The notes under the pieces are model-generated. The model was not told the DNA's origin. It made no database searches and worked only from the letters and a program-made list of their open reading frames with translations. A program made the position numbers and the translations under genes. A DNA stretch of 64,000 nucleotides, from positions 1,798,001 through 1,862,000 of the forward strand of contig OZ242002.1 of NCBI GenBank assembly GCA_965204665.1. Direction: 5' to 3'. This DNA is from Nemesobacter sp965204665. Lineage in GTDB: Bacteria > Desulfobacterota_D > UBA1144 > Nemesobacterales > Nemesobacteraceae. Below are positions 30,721 to 40,103 of this stretch, one piece after another. Within the stretch, counting starts at the first letter, position 1. Every line of letters begins with the position of its first letter.

Positions 30721-32783
30721 GGCTTGTTATGAGCACAGAAATTCAGTTGTTCCCCAGAGAAAAAGTTGTTGGGATATTCCGTGGCTTCCAACAGGGTGGA
30801 ATGGAGTTCCACGCCGACCTTGTACTGCCCTACCGAAACGAGTTTCAAAACATCCCGATGCACGGACAGTTCCTCCTTGTTCAACTTGAGACGCCGGATG
30901 AAGCAGTCTTGGGGCGAATTGCGTCATTTTCGTCGGAGGGAAAACTTTCCTTTGGCTCTGGTGAGGAGTTCAGCATTCGAGCAGTCCGTGAGGACCGTCC
31001 TATCCCCGAGGACCTCAGAGAGCAGTATCTCAAGTATCGTGTGAACATTCGCGTGCTTGGAGTACTGCGTAGAAATGGTGTAGGACTCACTTTTGTACCT
31101 TCACACAGACGCCTACCACATGTTGGAAGCCAAGTTGCTTTCCCGTCAAGTGCTGTACTCCGCGAGATTGCCGGACACAATATTTGTGGAGCACCTATTG
31201 GGCATCTCGCCTTTGGTGAGTACATCTACGCCTCTGGCAATTCTGATCTTGAAACGCAGGAGTGGATGCAACTTGTCCGGCCACAAATCCTCGTGAAATT
31301 TCCTGTTGAATCACTGGTTTCACGCCGTAGTTTCGTCTTTGCGCGCGCAGGCTTCGGTAAATCCAACCTGAACAAACTTCTTTTCAGTCAACTCTACAAG
31401 ACAACTCCGCATGTTCAGAAGCGCGGCGGCCGTAACGTCCCCGTCGGTACTGTAGTATTCGACCCAGATGGCGAATACTTCTGGCCGGACGATAAAGGAC
31501 GACCGGGACTGTGTGACGTACCGGAACTTGAAGACAGGTTGGTAGTTTTCACGGAACGACACAATCCGAGTCGTTTCTACCAGTCTTTTGTAGCTGGAGG
31601 CATTCGCCTTGATATTCGACGCCTGCTCCCGAGCGATGTTATCGCAATCGCTCTTGGTCCCGAGCGCCAAGAACAACAAAACGTAAGAAAACTTAGAGGA
31701 CTGTCGCAGGAACTATGGGAGTCCTTAGTTAATTTGATTGATGAAAACGGCAACGCCACGCCAATTGAAGATATTTGCCGGATTCTGGACCTTGATTCCA
31801 GGCAGGAAATAGAAGCACTTGCTGCCCGAGGCAATATGACCACAATCGTTCGCATGTTGCATGACAAGAGCAGTCAACTCATGGATATGCTCATCCGTGC
31901 GCTCTCGGAAGGCAAATTATGCGTTATAGATGTGTCCCAAATGCGTGGTGGGCAATCTTTGATCCTATCAGGACTGGTCCTCCGCCGAATCTTCGACCGA
32001 AACCAGCAGGAATTTACGACTGCAGAATCAAAGACCATTCCGACAATAGCCGTGGTGGAGGAAGCGCAATCAGTCCTTAAGGGAAATGCACCTGGAACGG
32101 AAATTTACGTCGCATGGATCAAAGAGGGTCGAAAATACGACCTCGGAGCTCTACTTATCACGCAACAGCCCGGGAGTATTCCAGTCGAGATTTTGAGCCA
32201 AGGTGACAACTGGTTCATCTTTCATCTGCTTTCCGCAACCGACCTAACATCACTGAAACGCGCGAATGCCCATTTCAGCGACGACCTGCTCAGTTCCATA
32301 CTTAACGAACCGATCCCGGGACAAGGCGTTTTTTGGAGCTCTGTAGGAGGTAAATCTTATCCTGTAAGCATCCGCGCTCTTTCCTTTGAGCGTCTTTTTT
32401 CAATGCGTGATCCTAACTACAAACTACCGGCAGGCAACACTTATGCAAAACTGCTCCGTACTACTACTTTCTCAGCGCAATCGGAATCGGAAGAAGAGGA
32501 ACATGAACCGGTCGACATTATCGCTAAGATTGAGGAACAAATGATTACAGCACTTCAATCAGAATCGCAATTTATGTCTAAACTGGAATCGATTGATGGT
32601 GCCGCTTGGGGCTCGGTCAAGGCATTTTTCCTTAGCCAACTTCCTGAGCATCTTGATGACAGAGACCAGTTGGCGTATCGGATGGTCTTAAAAGCGATGA
32701 ATAAAATATTCGGTAGGCAGGATCATGATTGGGAGACATTCAAAAATCCATCAGGCAAGACATACATACGGAAAAAATCGTGA
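30717..32783 (+). CDS. herA: HerA-like DNA translocase ATPase
   Basis: The 688-residue protein has an N-terminal HAS-barrel (residues about 15-75). The FtsK/HerA ATPase core has Walker A ARAGFGKSN at 209-217 and Walker B IPTIAVVEEAQ at 441-451, with a Glu-Glu pair and the following LLITQQPGSIP sensor segment. HerA forms a hexamer pumping duplex DNA, with NurA bound at one face. The C-terminus carries an acidic stretch (ESEEEEHE) and a 100-residue tail that may dock a partner. The start overlaps the nurA stop; a second ATG lies 12 bases on. Confidence 0.85.
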   Translation: MRLVMSTEIQLFPREKVVGIFRGFQQGGMEFHADLVLPYRNEFQNIPMHGQFLLVQLETPDEAVLGRIASFSSEGKLSFGSGEEFSIRAVREDRPIPEDLREQYLKYRVNIRVLGVLRRNGVGLTFVPSHRRLPHVGSQVAFPSSAVLREIAGHNICGAPIGHLAFGEYIYASGNSDLETQEWMQLVRPQILVKFPVESLVSRRSFVFARAGFGKSNLNKLLFSQLYKTTPHVQKRGGRNVPVGTVVFDPDGEYFWPDDKGRPGLCDVPELEDRLVVFTERHNPSRFYQSFVAGGIRLDIRRLLPSDVIAIALGPERQEQQNVRKLRGLSQELWESLVNLIDENGNATPIEDICRILDLDSRQEIEALAARGNMTTIVRMLHDKSSQLMDMLIRALSEGKLCVIDVSQMRGGQSLILSGLVLRRIFDRNQQEFTTAESKTIPTIAVVEEAQSVLKGNAPGTEIYVAWIKEGRKYDLGALLITQQPGSIPVEILSQGDNWFIFHLLSATDLTSLKRANAHFSDDLLSSILNEPIPGQGVFWSSVGGKSYPVSIRALSFERLFSMRDPNYKLPAGNTYAKLLRTTTFSAQSESEEEEHEPVDIIAKIEEQMITALQSESQFMSKLESIDGAAWGSVKAFFLSQLPEHLDDRDQLAYRMVLKAMNKIFGRQDHDWETFKNPSGKTYIRKKS

Positions 32784-32789
32784 TCTAGT

Positions 32790-33890
32790 ATGACTGCGCG
32801 AGCGGCGAACATGTCATTGAATGGAATATGCCCGTACTTCACCATGTTTCCGCTCAGGTTTCCACTAAATATTCTGCGCAAATACGCCAAGAAACATCAA
32901 TCGGTCCTTGATCCATTTTGTGGACGCGGAACGACGAACTTTGCTGCCCGGTTGCTGGGATTGCGCTCTCTGGGCGTGGATTCAAACCCGGTTGCAACCG
33001 CAATCACCGAAGCTAAACTCGCCCAAGTCAAACCCTCTGAGATACTGGCCGAAGCACGTGACATACTGAAAGGTACTGGGGCTAACAACATCCCATCGGG
33101 ACCTTTCTGGGACTTGGCGTATCATGCTGAAGTGCTTCTTGACCTTTGTCGCTTCAGAACCGCCTTTCTCCAGAACTGTTCAACTCCATCTCGAATGGCT
33201 CTAAGGGGAATCATTCTCGGTGCGCTACACGGGCCAAAACAGAAGACAATTCAGAGTTATTTTTCCAATCAAAGCCCCAGAACGTACGCCCCGAAACCCT
33301 CCTACGCGACTAGGTACTGGCAGAGTCGTAACTTGAAACCTTCCCGGGTGGATGCTTTAGATATCATCAAGCGTCGAGCGGAGCGTTATTATGGTTCCTT
33401 TCCGAAGGTTGGTGGTGAAGTTCGACTTCGAGACAGTCGTGAAATTGATTCGCTGACACCGGAATCATATGACGCGCGCTTTTCATGGATAATTACATCA
33501 CCACCGTATTACGGTATGCATACATATGTTCCGGATCAGTGGCTTCGTTATTGGTTTGTCGGTGGACCGGACCGCGTTTGCTATACGACCGAGCATCAGG
33601 TTGCACACTCAAGTCCTGAAATCTTTGTTTCTGATATTCGCAAAGTTTGGAATAATGTTGCTGAGACCTGTATGCCTGACGCTACTATGGTCGTGCGGTT
33701 CGGTGGCATCCCAAAGCGGCGCACTGACCCCTTAGAACTTGTGAAGACTTCATTCCGTGGTAGTCATTGGCGTTTACTGACTATGCATGCTGCAGGGTCC
33801 GCACTTGACGGAAGAAGGCAGTCTGATGCTTTCCTGCGAAACAGGAGCAGACCCGTAGTTGAATATGACCTTTGGGCTAGGCTGATATGA
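32790..33890 (+). CDS. DNA methyltransferase (N4-cytosine/N6-adenine type) of the NurA-HerA operon
   Basis: The 366-residue protein has the SAM-binding motif LDPFCGRGTT at residues 40-49 and the catalytic motif TSPPYYGMHTY around residue 230. Roughly 180 residues between them are likely the target-recognition part, an alpha-like motif order. SPPY suggests an exocyclic amino-group methyltransferase; which base is methylated is unclear. It starts six bases after herA, so the three genes form one operon. The arrangement suggests the methyltransferase marks self DNA and NurA-HerA acts on unmarked DNA. Confidence 0.82.
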   Translation: MTARAANMSLNGICPYFTMFPLRFPLNILRKYAKKHQSVLDPFCGRGTTNFAARLLGLRSLGVDSNPVATAITEAKLAQVKPSEILAEARDILKGTGANNIPSGPFWDLAYHAEVLLDLCRFRTAFLQNCSTPSRMALRGIILGALHGPKQKTIQSYFSNQSPRTYAPKPSYATRYWQSRNLKPSRVDALDIIKRRAERYYGSFPKVGGEVRLRDSREIDSLTPESYDARFSWIITSPPYYGMHTYVPDQWLRYWFVGGPDRVCYTTEHQVAHSSPEIFVSDIRKVWNNVAETCMPDATMVVRFGGIPKRRTDPLELVKTSFRGSHWRLLTMHAAGSALDGRRQSDAFLRNRSRPVVEYDLWARLI

Positions 33891-33968
33891 ACAAGCAACT
33901 TTCTTAACTTACAACTGCTTCTTGAAGATGCCTGAACGACTGCTATACGTGATATGAGAAAGTATTCT

Positions 33969-33977
33969 GGGGGGGGG
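33969..33977. repeat. G9 mononucleotide tract downstream of the methyltransferase
   Basis: Nine Gs lie about 80 bases after the methyltransferase stop, in a non-coding stretch. No promoter is obviously affected. Confidence 0.85.
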
Positions 33978-34081
33978 CGTCTGACAAAAAAAGGTCTACA
34001 ATCTTGATTGTATCTCTCCATAATCAACTCCACCCATCAACTTGGTGAGGTATATGACTGGGTTCCTGAATACCTTCCGTT

Positions 34082-34110
34082 TTGCCTTTGATTTCCCAAT
34101 CTGTTATAAT
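34082..34110 (+). promoter_or_regulatory. gltA promoter
   Basis: TTGCCT (34082-34087) and a perfect TATAAT (34105-34110) are spaced by 17 bases, leaving a leader of about 100 bases before gltA. AAAGGAGAAG precedes the start codon. Confidence 0.55.
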
Positions 34111-34214
34111 CGAACCCGATGAAGCCGGATTCTGTATTTACTGTATGCGGAGAATTATGAGGGTGTTGCCGCCTTCAATTTCGGCTTTAACAACATTCAA
34201 AGGAGAAGAAAGAA

Positions 34215-35504
34215 ATGCCCAAAGACACTTTATCCATCACGGACAACAGGACAGGTAGGACTTACGAACTGGCCATAGAGAACGACACCATAAAGGCTAC
34301 GGACCTTCGCCAGATAAAGGTTAACGATGGTGACTTCGGAATGATGAGTTACGACCCAGCCTATGGGAATACGGCTTCCTGCAAAAGCAGAGTCACTTTC
34401 ATCGACGGAGAAAAGGGAATTCTGAGATACAGGGGGTACCCGATAGAACAGTTAGCTAGGAACAGTACTTTTCTTGAGGTCGCGTACCTGCTCATATACG
34501 GTGAACTTCCGACTAAAGAGCAGCACGACAGCTGGGTCCACGACATAACCCATCACACTTACATGCATGAGAATATAAAAAAGTTCATGGACGGGTTTCG
34601 ATATGACGCGCATCCGATGGGAATGCTGCTTGCCACGGTCGGGGCTCTCTCGACTTTTTACCCGAGAGCAAAAGACATATTTGATGTTGAAGTGCAGAAT
34701 CTTGAAATGAGAAGACTCATAGCCAAAATGCCTACGATAGCGGGTTTTTCCTATCGGCAGATAATGGGTCTTCCCTATGTTTATCCGAACAATGAGCTTA
34801 GTTATCCGGGAAATTTCCTCTCCATGATGTTCAAGATGACCGAAGCGACCTACAAGCCCATCCCGGCCATAGAAAAAGCTATAGATGTTCTTTTCATTCT
34901 TCACGCCGACCACGAGCAGAACTGCAGTACAAGCGCCATGAGGAATGTCGCAAGTTCTCAGCCCGACCCGTATTCAGCCGCCGCCGCGGCCATAGCGGCG
35001 CTTTACGGACCGCTGCATGGCGGAGCAAACGAAGCAGTGCTTGAGATGCTCGCATCCATAGGTTCCGTCGACAAAATCCCGCAGTACATAGAGAGGGCGA
35101 AGAAAGGAGAGTTCAGACTCATGGGCTTCGGGCACAGAGTTTACAAAGCTTATGACCCGAGAGCCACGATAATAAAGGACATAGCGCACGATGTATTCGA
35201 GGTGACGGGGAAAAACCCTCTTCTGGACATAGCTCTGGAACTTGAGAGAATAGCGCTTGAAGATGAATACTTTGTGAGAAGAAGACTCTATCCGAACGTT
35301 GATTTCTACTCGGGTCTCATATATCAGAGTATAGGACTTCCCACGAGCATGTTCACTGTACTGTTCGCTATAGCGAGAATGTCCGGATGGCTTGCCCAGT
35401 GGCTTGAACTTCTCAATGACAGCGAGACCAGAATTGCAAGGCCTCGCCAGGTTTACCTCGGAGAAGGAGAAAGAGATTACGTTCCTATGAGCGATAGGGG
35501 TTAA
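34215..35504 (+). CDS. gltA: Citrate synthase
   Basis: The 429-residue type II (hexameric-class length) citrate synthase has the N-terminal domain starting PKDTLSITDNRTG and LRYRGYPIEQLA. The catalytic histidines are in HADHEQNCS and GPLHGGANEAV, and the Asp region is in RLYPNVDFYSG. It condenses oxaloacetate and acetyl-CoA. The gene is monocistronic with its own promoter and a hairpin after the stop. Confidence 0.95.
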   Translation: MPKDTLSITDNRTGRTYELAIENDTIKATDLRQIKVNDGDFGMMSYDPAYGNTASCKSRVTFIDGEKGILRYRGYPIEQLARNSTFLEVAYLLIYGELPTKEQHDSWVHDITHHTYMHENIKKFMDGFRYDAHPMGMLLATVGALSTFYPRAKDIFDVEVQNLEMRRLIAKMPTIAGFSYRQIMGLPYVYPNNELSYPGNFLSMMFKMTEATYKPIPAIEKAIDVLFILHADHEQNCSTSAMRNVASSQPDPYSAAAAAIAALYGPLHGGANEAVLEMLASIGSVDKIPQYIERAKKGEFRLMGFGHRVYKAYDPRATIIKDIAHDVFEVTGKNPLLDIALELERIALEDEYFVRRRLYPNVDFYSGLIYQSIGLPTSMFTVLFAIARMSGWLAQWLELLNDSETRIARPRQVYLGEGERDYVPMSDRG

Positions 35505-35534
35505 GAAGCACAACACTCCTTTGTTGACACGGGT

Positions 35535-35581
35535 TGAGACCGCATCCTGCGTTGTGGCAGCAAGTGCGGGATGAGGTCTCA
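35535..35581. terminator. Hairpin between the converging gltA and leftward operon
   Basis: TGAGACC-CATCC-GC pairs with GC-GGATG-GGTCTCA around a 15-base loop, with a mismatch and a wobble. It starts 30 bases after the gltA stop and touches the stop of the opposing gene. No T tract follows, so it is at best a weak or Rho-assisted bidirectional terminator. Confidence 0.45.
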
Positions 35582-35926
35582 GCTTGATGAAAAATGTTTT
35601 CCGATTATCGAATTGTAATAACAGTCGATTGTGCGTTCCGCTGTTCGGGTCAGCAGTGACGCCACTTCTTTTTTCCCTTCAACTGAAAGAAAAAAGGCAT
35701 TCCTGTCAGAAATATCCGCAATCCTTAACTCAATGGCCTCTGTAAAGGATTCGCGAAAAACTTCTCTTTCATCCCGAAGCGCCGTTTCAAGAAGCGACCT
35801 GTCCTGAACATCGTATTTTCTGCTTTCTATTTCCGCAACGATAGTTTTGTGAAACTGTTCGGGAGAAAGTCCCGGAAAACTCTCGCGTAGAGTTTCTTCA
35901 AAAACGCGGAGAAGATCTTCTGTCAT
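35579..35926 (-). CDS. Conserved-looking hypothetical protein coupled to the M42 peptidase
   Basis: The 115-residue protein is acidic and mostly helical, with no signal peptide or membrane segment. Its ATG overlaps the peptidase stop as ATGA, so it is translated from the same message. I do not recognise a family. Confidence 0.6.
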   Translation of the reverse strand: MTEDLLRVFEETLRESFPGLSPEQFHKTIVAEIESRKYDVQDRSLLETALRDEREVFRESFTEAIELRIADISDRNAFFLSVEGKKEVASLLTRTAERTIDCYYNSIIGKHFSSS

Positions 35927-36978
35927 CGCTGTATAACGCTTTGTTGGTTACGGAGGTCGAATTTCCCTATCTCTTTCAGCAGACAGGATACAATATCTAT
36001 GGTGTGGGATATATCACTTTTATAAGCCACTGAACTTGGACTGTGGAGATATCTTGTCGGAACCGAAAGGACCGCGGCTCTAGTTCCCTTTCCCGTAACC
36101 TGCATTGCGGTTGCGTTTGAACTCCCTGCTTTTTTAACCGTTACTTGACACGGGATTTTATTTTTTTCCGCAAGTTCTTTTATGAAAAAACTGAAAGGTC
36201 TGTGCGCTACCAGGAATCTGTCGGAGAGTCTTATTTCCGGTCCTTTCCGCACAGTCGCGAATGATTCACTTCTGGAGACTCCCGGTATGTCCATCGCCAC
36301 CGTGCCCTCAAGTCCCACTACGAAATCAGGTTCGTAAACAGGAGTTATAATCCTCGCTCCGCGAAGTCCGACTTCTTCCTGCACGGTGAAGCTGACTATA
36401 AGGTTGCATTCAGGATCGGGGGTTTTACGAAGCGCTTCAATTATCACAAAAATTCCCATCCTGTCGTCAAGAGCCTTGGAAATCACAGCATCTTCCGTTT
36501 CGTCAAGCGAAGTGTCAAATGAGACTAGATCGCCTTCTTTGACAATATCCGCGACTTTTTCAGCACTCAGTCCCAGGTCTATAACGCAGTCCTCGATCTC
36601 GGGAACCTCTTTCCCGCCGCCTGAACTTTTGGTCACATGCGGAGGTACAGCCGCCGCTATCGCTTTAAGAGGTCTTTCACCCCATACGACAAGCCTCTGT
36701 CCGTAAAACACCCTCGGGTCCACTGACCCAAGCGGAGTTAGGCGCAGAAAACCTCTCGAGTCTATGTGATGCACCATAAACCCGACTTCATCCATGTGCG
36801 CGTCAAGAACAAGAGTCGGTCCGTCTCCGGGTATGCGCACGATTAAGTTTCCCAGGACATCCTCGGTAATATCCTCGGAGAACTTTTCCGCCTCTTCGGT
36901 AAGAATTTCCCTTATCGCACCTTCATCACCCGGCATAGCGGGGGTGTCGCAAAGTTTTTTCAAAAATGCTGTGTCCAT
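35923..36978 (-). CDS. M42-family metalloaminopeptidase
   Basis: The 351-residue protein has the co-catalytic metal-site pattern of the M42 family: LDAHMDEVGFM, the bridging ALDDRMG, the catalytic Glu pair in VQEEVGLRGA, VGLEGTVAMDIPG and RYLHSP. The inserted oligomerisation domain typical of tetrahedral (TET) peptidases lies between residues about 70 and 165. It trims short peptides in the cytoplasm. A small coupled gene follows. Confidence 0.88.
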   Translation of the reverse strand: MDTAFLKKLCDTPAMPGDEGAIREILTEEAEKFSEDITEDVLGNLIVRIPGDGPTLVLDAHMDEVGFMVHHIDSRGFLRLTPLGSVDPRVFYGQRLVVWGERPLKAIAAAVPPHVTKSSGGGKEVPEIEDCVIDLGLSAEKVADIVKEGDLVSFDTSLDETEDAVISKALDDRMGIFVIIEALRKTPDPECNLIVSFTVQEEVGLRGARIITPVYEPDFVVGLEGTVAMDIPGVSRSESFATVRKGPEIRLSDRFLVAHRPFSFFIKELAEKNKIPCQVTVKKAGSSNATAMQVTGKGTRAAVLSVPTRYLHSPSSVAYKSDISHTIDIVSCLLKEIGKFDLRNQQSVIQR

Positions 36979-37167
36979 GACCGCCTGAGATTATAACCAG
37001 AGCAGGACTGTTTCCAAAACAGAAGTTTTTAATCATTTGTCAATCCGGTAATCTTTGCCCTCGGACATAATGCCGCTATAGAAACCGTATGCTGTCCTCT
37101 GCTGACTATTGTCTCAATGGTAGTTGTTTTTACGGATGATTTACCGAACACAAATTGGTGAACTTGG

Positions 37168-38478
37168 TTGAATCCTGACGATCCTGGTCTTTTCGAACCT
37201 GAGAGAGAAACATTGCCTCTTGCCGAGAGAATGAGACCGCAGACTCTTGCGGAGATGTTCGGCCAGGGGCACCTGCTGGGTACAGATGGGGTAATAACTA
37301 AAATCCTTGAAGCGGGAAGACTGCACTCAATCATATTCTGGGGTCCTCCGGGGACGGGTAAAACAACTATTTCAAGGCTTCTGGCGGGAGAGGTCGGTGC
37401 GAGATTCGTGCAGATAAACGCTATCTCGTCAGGGGTGAAGGATCTGAGAGATATAATCTCCGCGGCAAGAGACGCTCGTTATTCAGGAAAAAGAACAGTT
37501 CTTTTCATTGATGAAATACACAGGTTCAACAAGGCGCAGCAGGCGGCTCTGTTGAAAAGCGTCGAGCAGGGGGTTGTGGTGCTTCTCGGCGCTACGACTG
37601 AGAACCCGTCATTTGAAGTGATAAGTCCTCTTCTTTCCCGTTGCAGCGTGTATGTACTGAATCCTCTTTCCGCAGAAGAACTGGACTCAATACTAGAGAA
37701 AGCACTGTCAAGTGATGATGACCTCTGCAGAACATCCATATCCAAAGAGGCGAAAAGTGAACTGATCGCTCTTTGCGGCGGTGACGCGAGGGTAATGCTC
37801 AATTCGCTTGAGATCGCATATTCCCTTGTTTGCGCAAGAGATCTTAAAGAGATAGATGTCGGGATTGCAAGGGATGTTTTTCAGAAAACAGGACTTCTTT
37901 ACGACAGGGACGGTGAAGAACATTACAACACGATCTCCGCCTTCATAAAGAGCGTGAGAGGCAGCGACCCCGATGCCGCCGTCTACTATCTGGCCAGAAT
38001 GCTCGAGGCGGGAGAGGACCCCAAGTTCATTGCCCGCAGGTTGGTAATACTCGCATCCGAGGATATCGGAAACGCGGAACCTTACGCTCTTACGCTGGCC
38101 ACCGACTGCTTTACCGCAGTCAATTACGTGGGTATGCCCGAGGGGCGCATAATTCTGTCTCAGGTGGCCACTTATCTTGCAAGTTGTCCGAAAAGCAACG
38201 CATCATACAAAGCCATCTGTAAATCCGAGGCGGATGTGAGAAAGAACCCCGGTCTTACGGTTCCTCTCCACCTAAGAAACGCTCCCACTCAACTTATGAA
38301 GGATCTGGGTTACAAGAAAGATTACAAATACGCCCATGATTACGAAGACCACTTTGTTGAAGACGACTTTCTTCCCGAACAGATAAAGGACAGGATTTAC
38401 TACGAACCTTCTGAAAAGGGCAGGGAAGCCAATCTGAAGAAATATCTGGAGACCAGGTGGAAAAAGAGGAGAAAGTAA
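37168..38478 (+). CDS. rarA: Replication-associated recombination protein A (RarA/MgsA)
   Basis: The AAA+ ATPase is related to clamp loaders. It has PLAERMRPQTLAEMFGQ, Walker A WGPPGTGKTT, Walker B LFIDEIHRFNKAQQ, sensor GATTENPSF, and the C-terminal tetramerisation region with ARRLVILASEDIGNA. It acts at stalled forks. The start is a TTG preceded by GGTGA; the next ATG (37231) would remove conserved residues. Confidence 0.92.
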   Translation: MNPDDPGLFEPERETLPLAERMRPQTLAEMFGQGHLLGTDGVITKILEAGRLHSIIFWGPPGTGKTTISRLLAGEVGARFVQINAISSGVKDLRDIISAARDARYSGKRTVLFIDEIHRFNKAQQAALLKSVEQGVVVLLGATTENPSFEVISPLLSRCSVYVLNPLSAEELDSILEKALSSDDDLCRTSISKEAKSELIALCGGDARVMLNSLEIAYSLVCARDLKEIDVGIARDVFQKTGLLYDRDGEEHYNTISAFIKSVRGSDPDAAVYYLARMLEAGEDPKFIARRLVILASEDIGNAEPYALTLATDCFTAVNYVGMPEGRIILSQVATYLASCPKSNASYKAICKSEADVRKNPGLTVPLHLRNAPTQLMKDLGYKKDYKYAHDYEDHFVEDDFLPEQIKDRIYYEPSEKGREANLKKYLETRWKKRRK

Positions 38479-38487
38479 TCTCGGCGG

Positions 38488-38874
38488 TCAGTCTTTTCTC
38501 TGTATCAACTCAATTTTGTATGAGTCGGGGTCTTCGACAAACGCTATCACGGTAGTTCCGTGTTTCATGGACCCCGGCTCCCTGATTATCCGACCTCCCG
38601 CCTGTTTTATCCTGTCGCATGCGCTGTATATGTCGTTAACTCCAAATGCCATGTGACCGTATCCGGACCCGAGGTCGTATTGCTCCGTGTCCCAGTTGCG
38701 GGTGAGTTCCAGAAAAGGTTCGGTATCCCCTCCTTCTCCCAAGAAGGCAAGTGTGAAACGGCCATCGGGATAATCTTTTTTTCTGTGAAAGGAAAGACCC
38801 AGAATCTCAGTATAGAATTTTATCGACTTCTCAAGGTCACCGACCCTTATCATCGTATGCAGATATTTCATCAT
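38488..38874 (-). CDS. gloA: Lactoylglutathione lyase (glyoxalase I)
   Basis: The 128-residue vicinal-oxygen-chelate protein has metal ligands in the usual places: His6 in YLHTMIRV, Glu in PFLELTRNW, His in YGHMAFGV and Glu in YKIELIQ. It converts the methylglyoxal-glutathione hemithioacetal to lactoylglutathione. It converges with rarA ten bases away. Confidence 0.93.
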   Translation of the reverse strand: MMKYLHTMIRVGDLEKSIKFYTEILGLSFHRKKDYPDGRFTLAFLGEGGDTEPFLELTRNWDTEQYDLGSGYGHMAFGVNDIYSACDRIKQAGGRIIREPGSMKHGTTVIAFVEDPDSYKIELIQRKD

Positions 38875-39081
38875 TTCTCACTTCCCGTCATCGAACTGAA
38901 TTTATTGTACTCATGGAGATTTATATGCGCAAAAACCCCAGCTGAAAAACCCCGGGGAATAGATATACTTCATAGTAACAGACGATGGGAATTACATTTG
39001 CTACGACGAAGATAGAAGCAAACCTGATTGAGGTTCTTCAGGAGCAGATTGTTTTATGGGCAGAGCAAATTATTAGGAGGT

Positions 39082-39888
39082 ATGAACTTGGCTTCCCGCA
39101 ATCCCGTTTGGGTGGAAGAAGAATTGATTCTCGCGCTTGATCTCTATCTGCGCGAAGGACTTCTCAGCAAAAATGATCCGGCAGTCATCGGGCTTTCCGA
39201 AAAACTCAGAGCCCTGCCGTTTCATTTCAATCGTCAGGACCCGAAAACTTTCCGCAATCCGACCGGTGTTCAACTTCACCTTTCCAGTTTCGCTACACTT
39301 GATCCGAACCACCCCAAATGCAGTATAAATTACAGCAAACGCGCTGCCGATGTGTGGGAACGATACGCATCGGATGAGGATTCGCTTGCCGAGGCGGCGG
39401 AAGCTATCGGGCAGGGGCGAAAACTGCCGGTGCTGCTACCTGCGAAAACCACTTCTTCAGGTGCCGCCGGAGCGGGGATTGATGAACATCACTTCGAGCG
39501 GTTCCAGGTTTCTTCAGCGTCCCAAGACATTGAAGTTGACCTGCGTGAGCAACATCTAATCTTTGCCTACCGCGACTACTTGGAGGAACAAGGGCATAAA
39601 GTGAAAAGGCATATGTATTCGCCGCACGGGGTCAGTTCTCCGATCGTCTGCGATCTTGTAGATGAGACTGGTTCCATGATCTACGAAGCCAAGGGAGATG
39701 TTCGGCGTAATTCAGTGAGGATGGCCATCGGACAACTGCTTGATTATCGCCGGTTCGAGCAGATGCCTATGAACTTGGCGGTTCTGCTTCCACGCCGGCC
39801 CTCCCTGGATATAATTGAGTTTATTCGCTCGGTTCCGGCATCAGCCGTTTGGAGGACAAGAAGCAGTTTTGAGAATGCACGGCCGTAG
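39082..39888 (+). CDS. Restriction endonuclease-like protein, PD-(D/E)XK type
   Basis: The N-terminal module (NPVWVEEELILALDLYLREG, then FRNPTGVQLHLSSFATLDPN) is the one found before HNH nuclease domains. Here the C-terminal half has a PD-(D/E)XK core: CDLVDETGSMIYEAKGD, with Asp and an E-A-K signature near residues 195-205, followed by GQLLDYRRF. The start at 39082 has AGGAGG just one base before the ATG, an unusually tight spacing. An upstream TTG at 39028 is the alternative. It stands alone and is likely a defence nuclease. Confidence 0.7.
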   Translation: MNLASRNPVWVEEELILALDLYLREGLLSKNDPAVIGLSEKLRALPFHFNRQDPKTFRNPTGVQLHLSSFATLDPNHPKCSINYSKRAADVWERYASDEDSLAEAAEAIGQGRKLPVLLPAKTTSSGAAGAGIDEHHFERFQVSSASQDIEVDLREQHLIFAYRDYLEEQGHKVKRHMYSPHGVSSPIVCDLVDETGSMIYEAKGDVRRNSVRMAIGQLLDYRRFEQMPMNLAVLLPRRPSLDIIEFIRSVPASAVWRTRSSFENARP

Positions 39889-40044
39889 GCTGTCGTTGAG
39901 TGTCCGTATCTTCCGTCCGTCATCTCGCCGTGCCTGTAAAGGAACATGGGGAATATGGATAAAAGTTCCGGGATTCTAGGAGAAAAGCAATCCGTGTTCT
40001 GATTTGCTTGCTGAGTTGAGTTATCTGTAGTTTTACTGTAAAAC

Positions 40045-40084
40045 AAGGCTGATTCAAAAACAGATATTGTTTCAGCCTTTTTTT
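40045..40084 (+). terminator. Intrinsic terminator
   Basis: AAGGCTGA (40045-40052) pairs with TCAGCCTT (40072-40079), and a run of seven Ts overlaps and follows the 3' arm (40078-40084). It ends transcription from the nuclease gene and insulates the AAA ATPase gene. Confidence 0.75.
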
Positions 40085-40103
40085 AGATATATACTCTTTT
40101 GTC

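Larger units (their letters stand above)
33891..34214. other. Intergenic region with a G9 tract and the gltA promoter
   Basis: The 324 bases hold no coding region I can support. A G9 run lies at 33969-33977. The segment just before it (GAGAAAGTATTCTG) weakly resembles the left end of the IS1182-type element, too short to call. The gltA promoter is at 34082-34110. Confidence 0.5.

Noticed and set aside
33945..33968. Possible IS1182 left-end fragment (GAGAAAGTATTCTG) before the G9 run
   Set aside because: Only about 13 of 15 bases match the IS end, with no further similarity downstream. This can arise by chance.
38984..39139. 51-codon frame upstream of the PD-(D/E)XK gene
   Set aside because: It overlaps the start of that gene, has no ribosome site and no recognisable family, though the N-terminus is protein-like.
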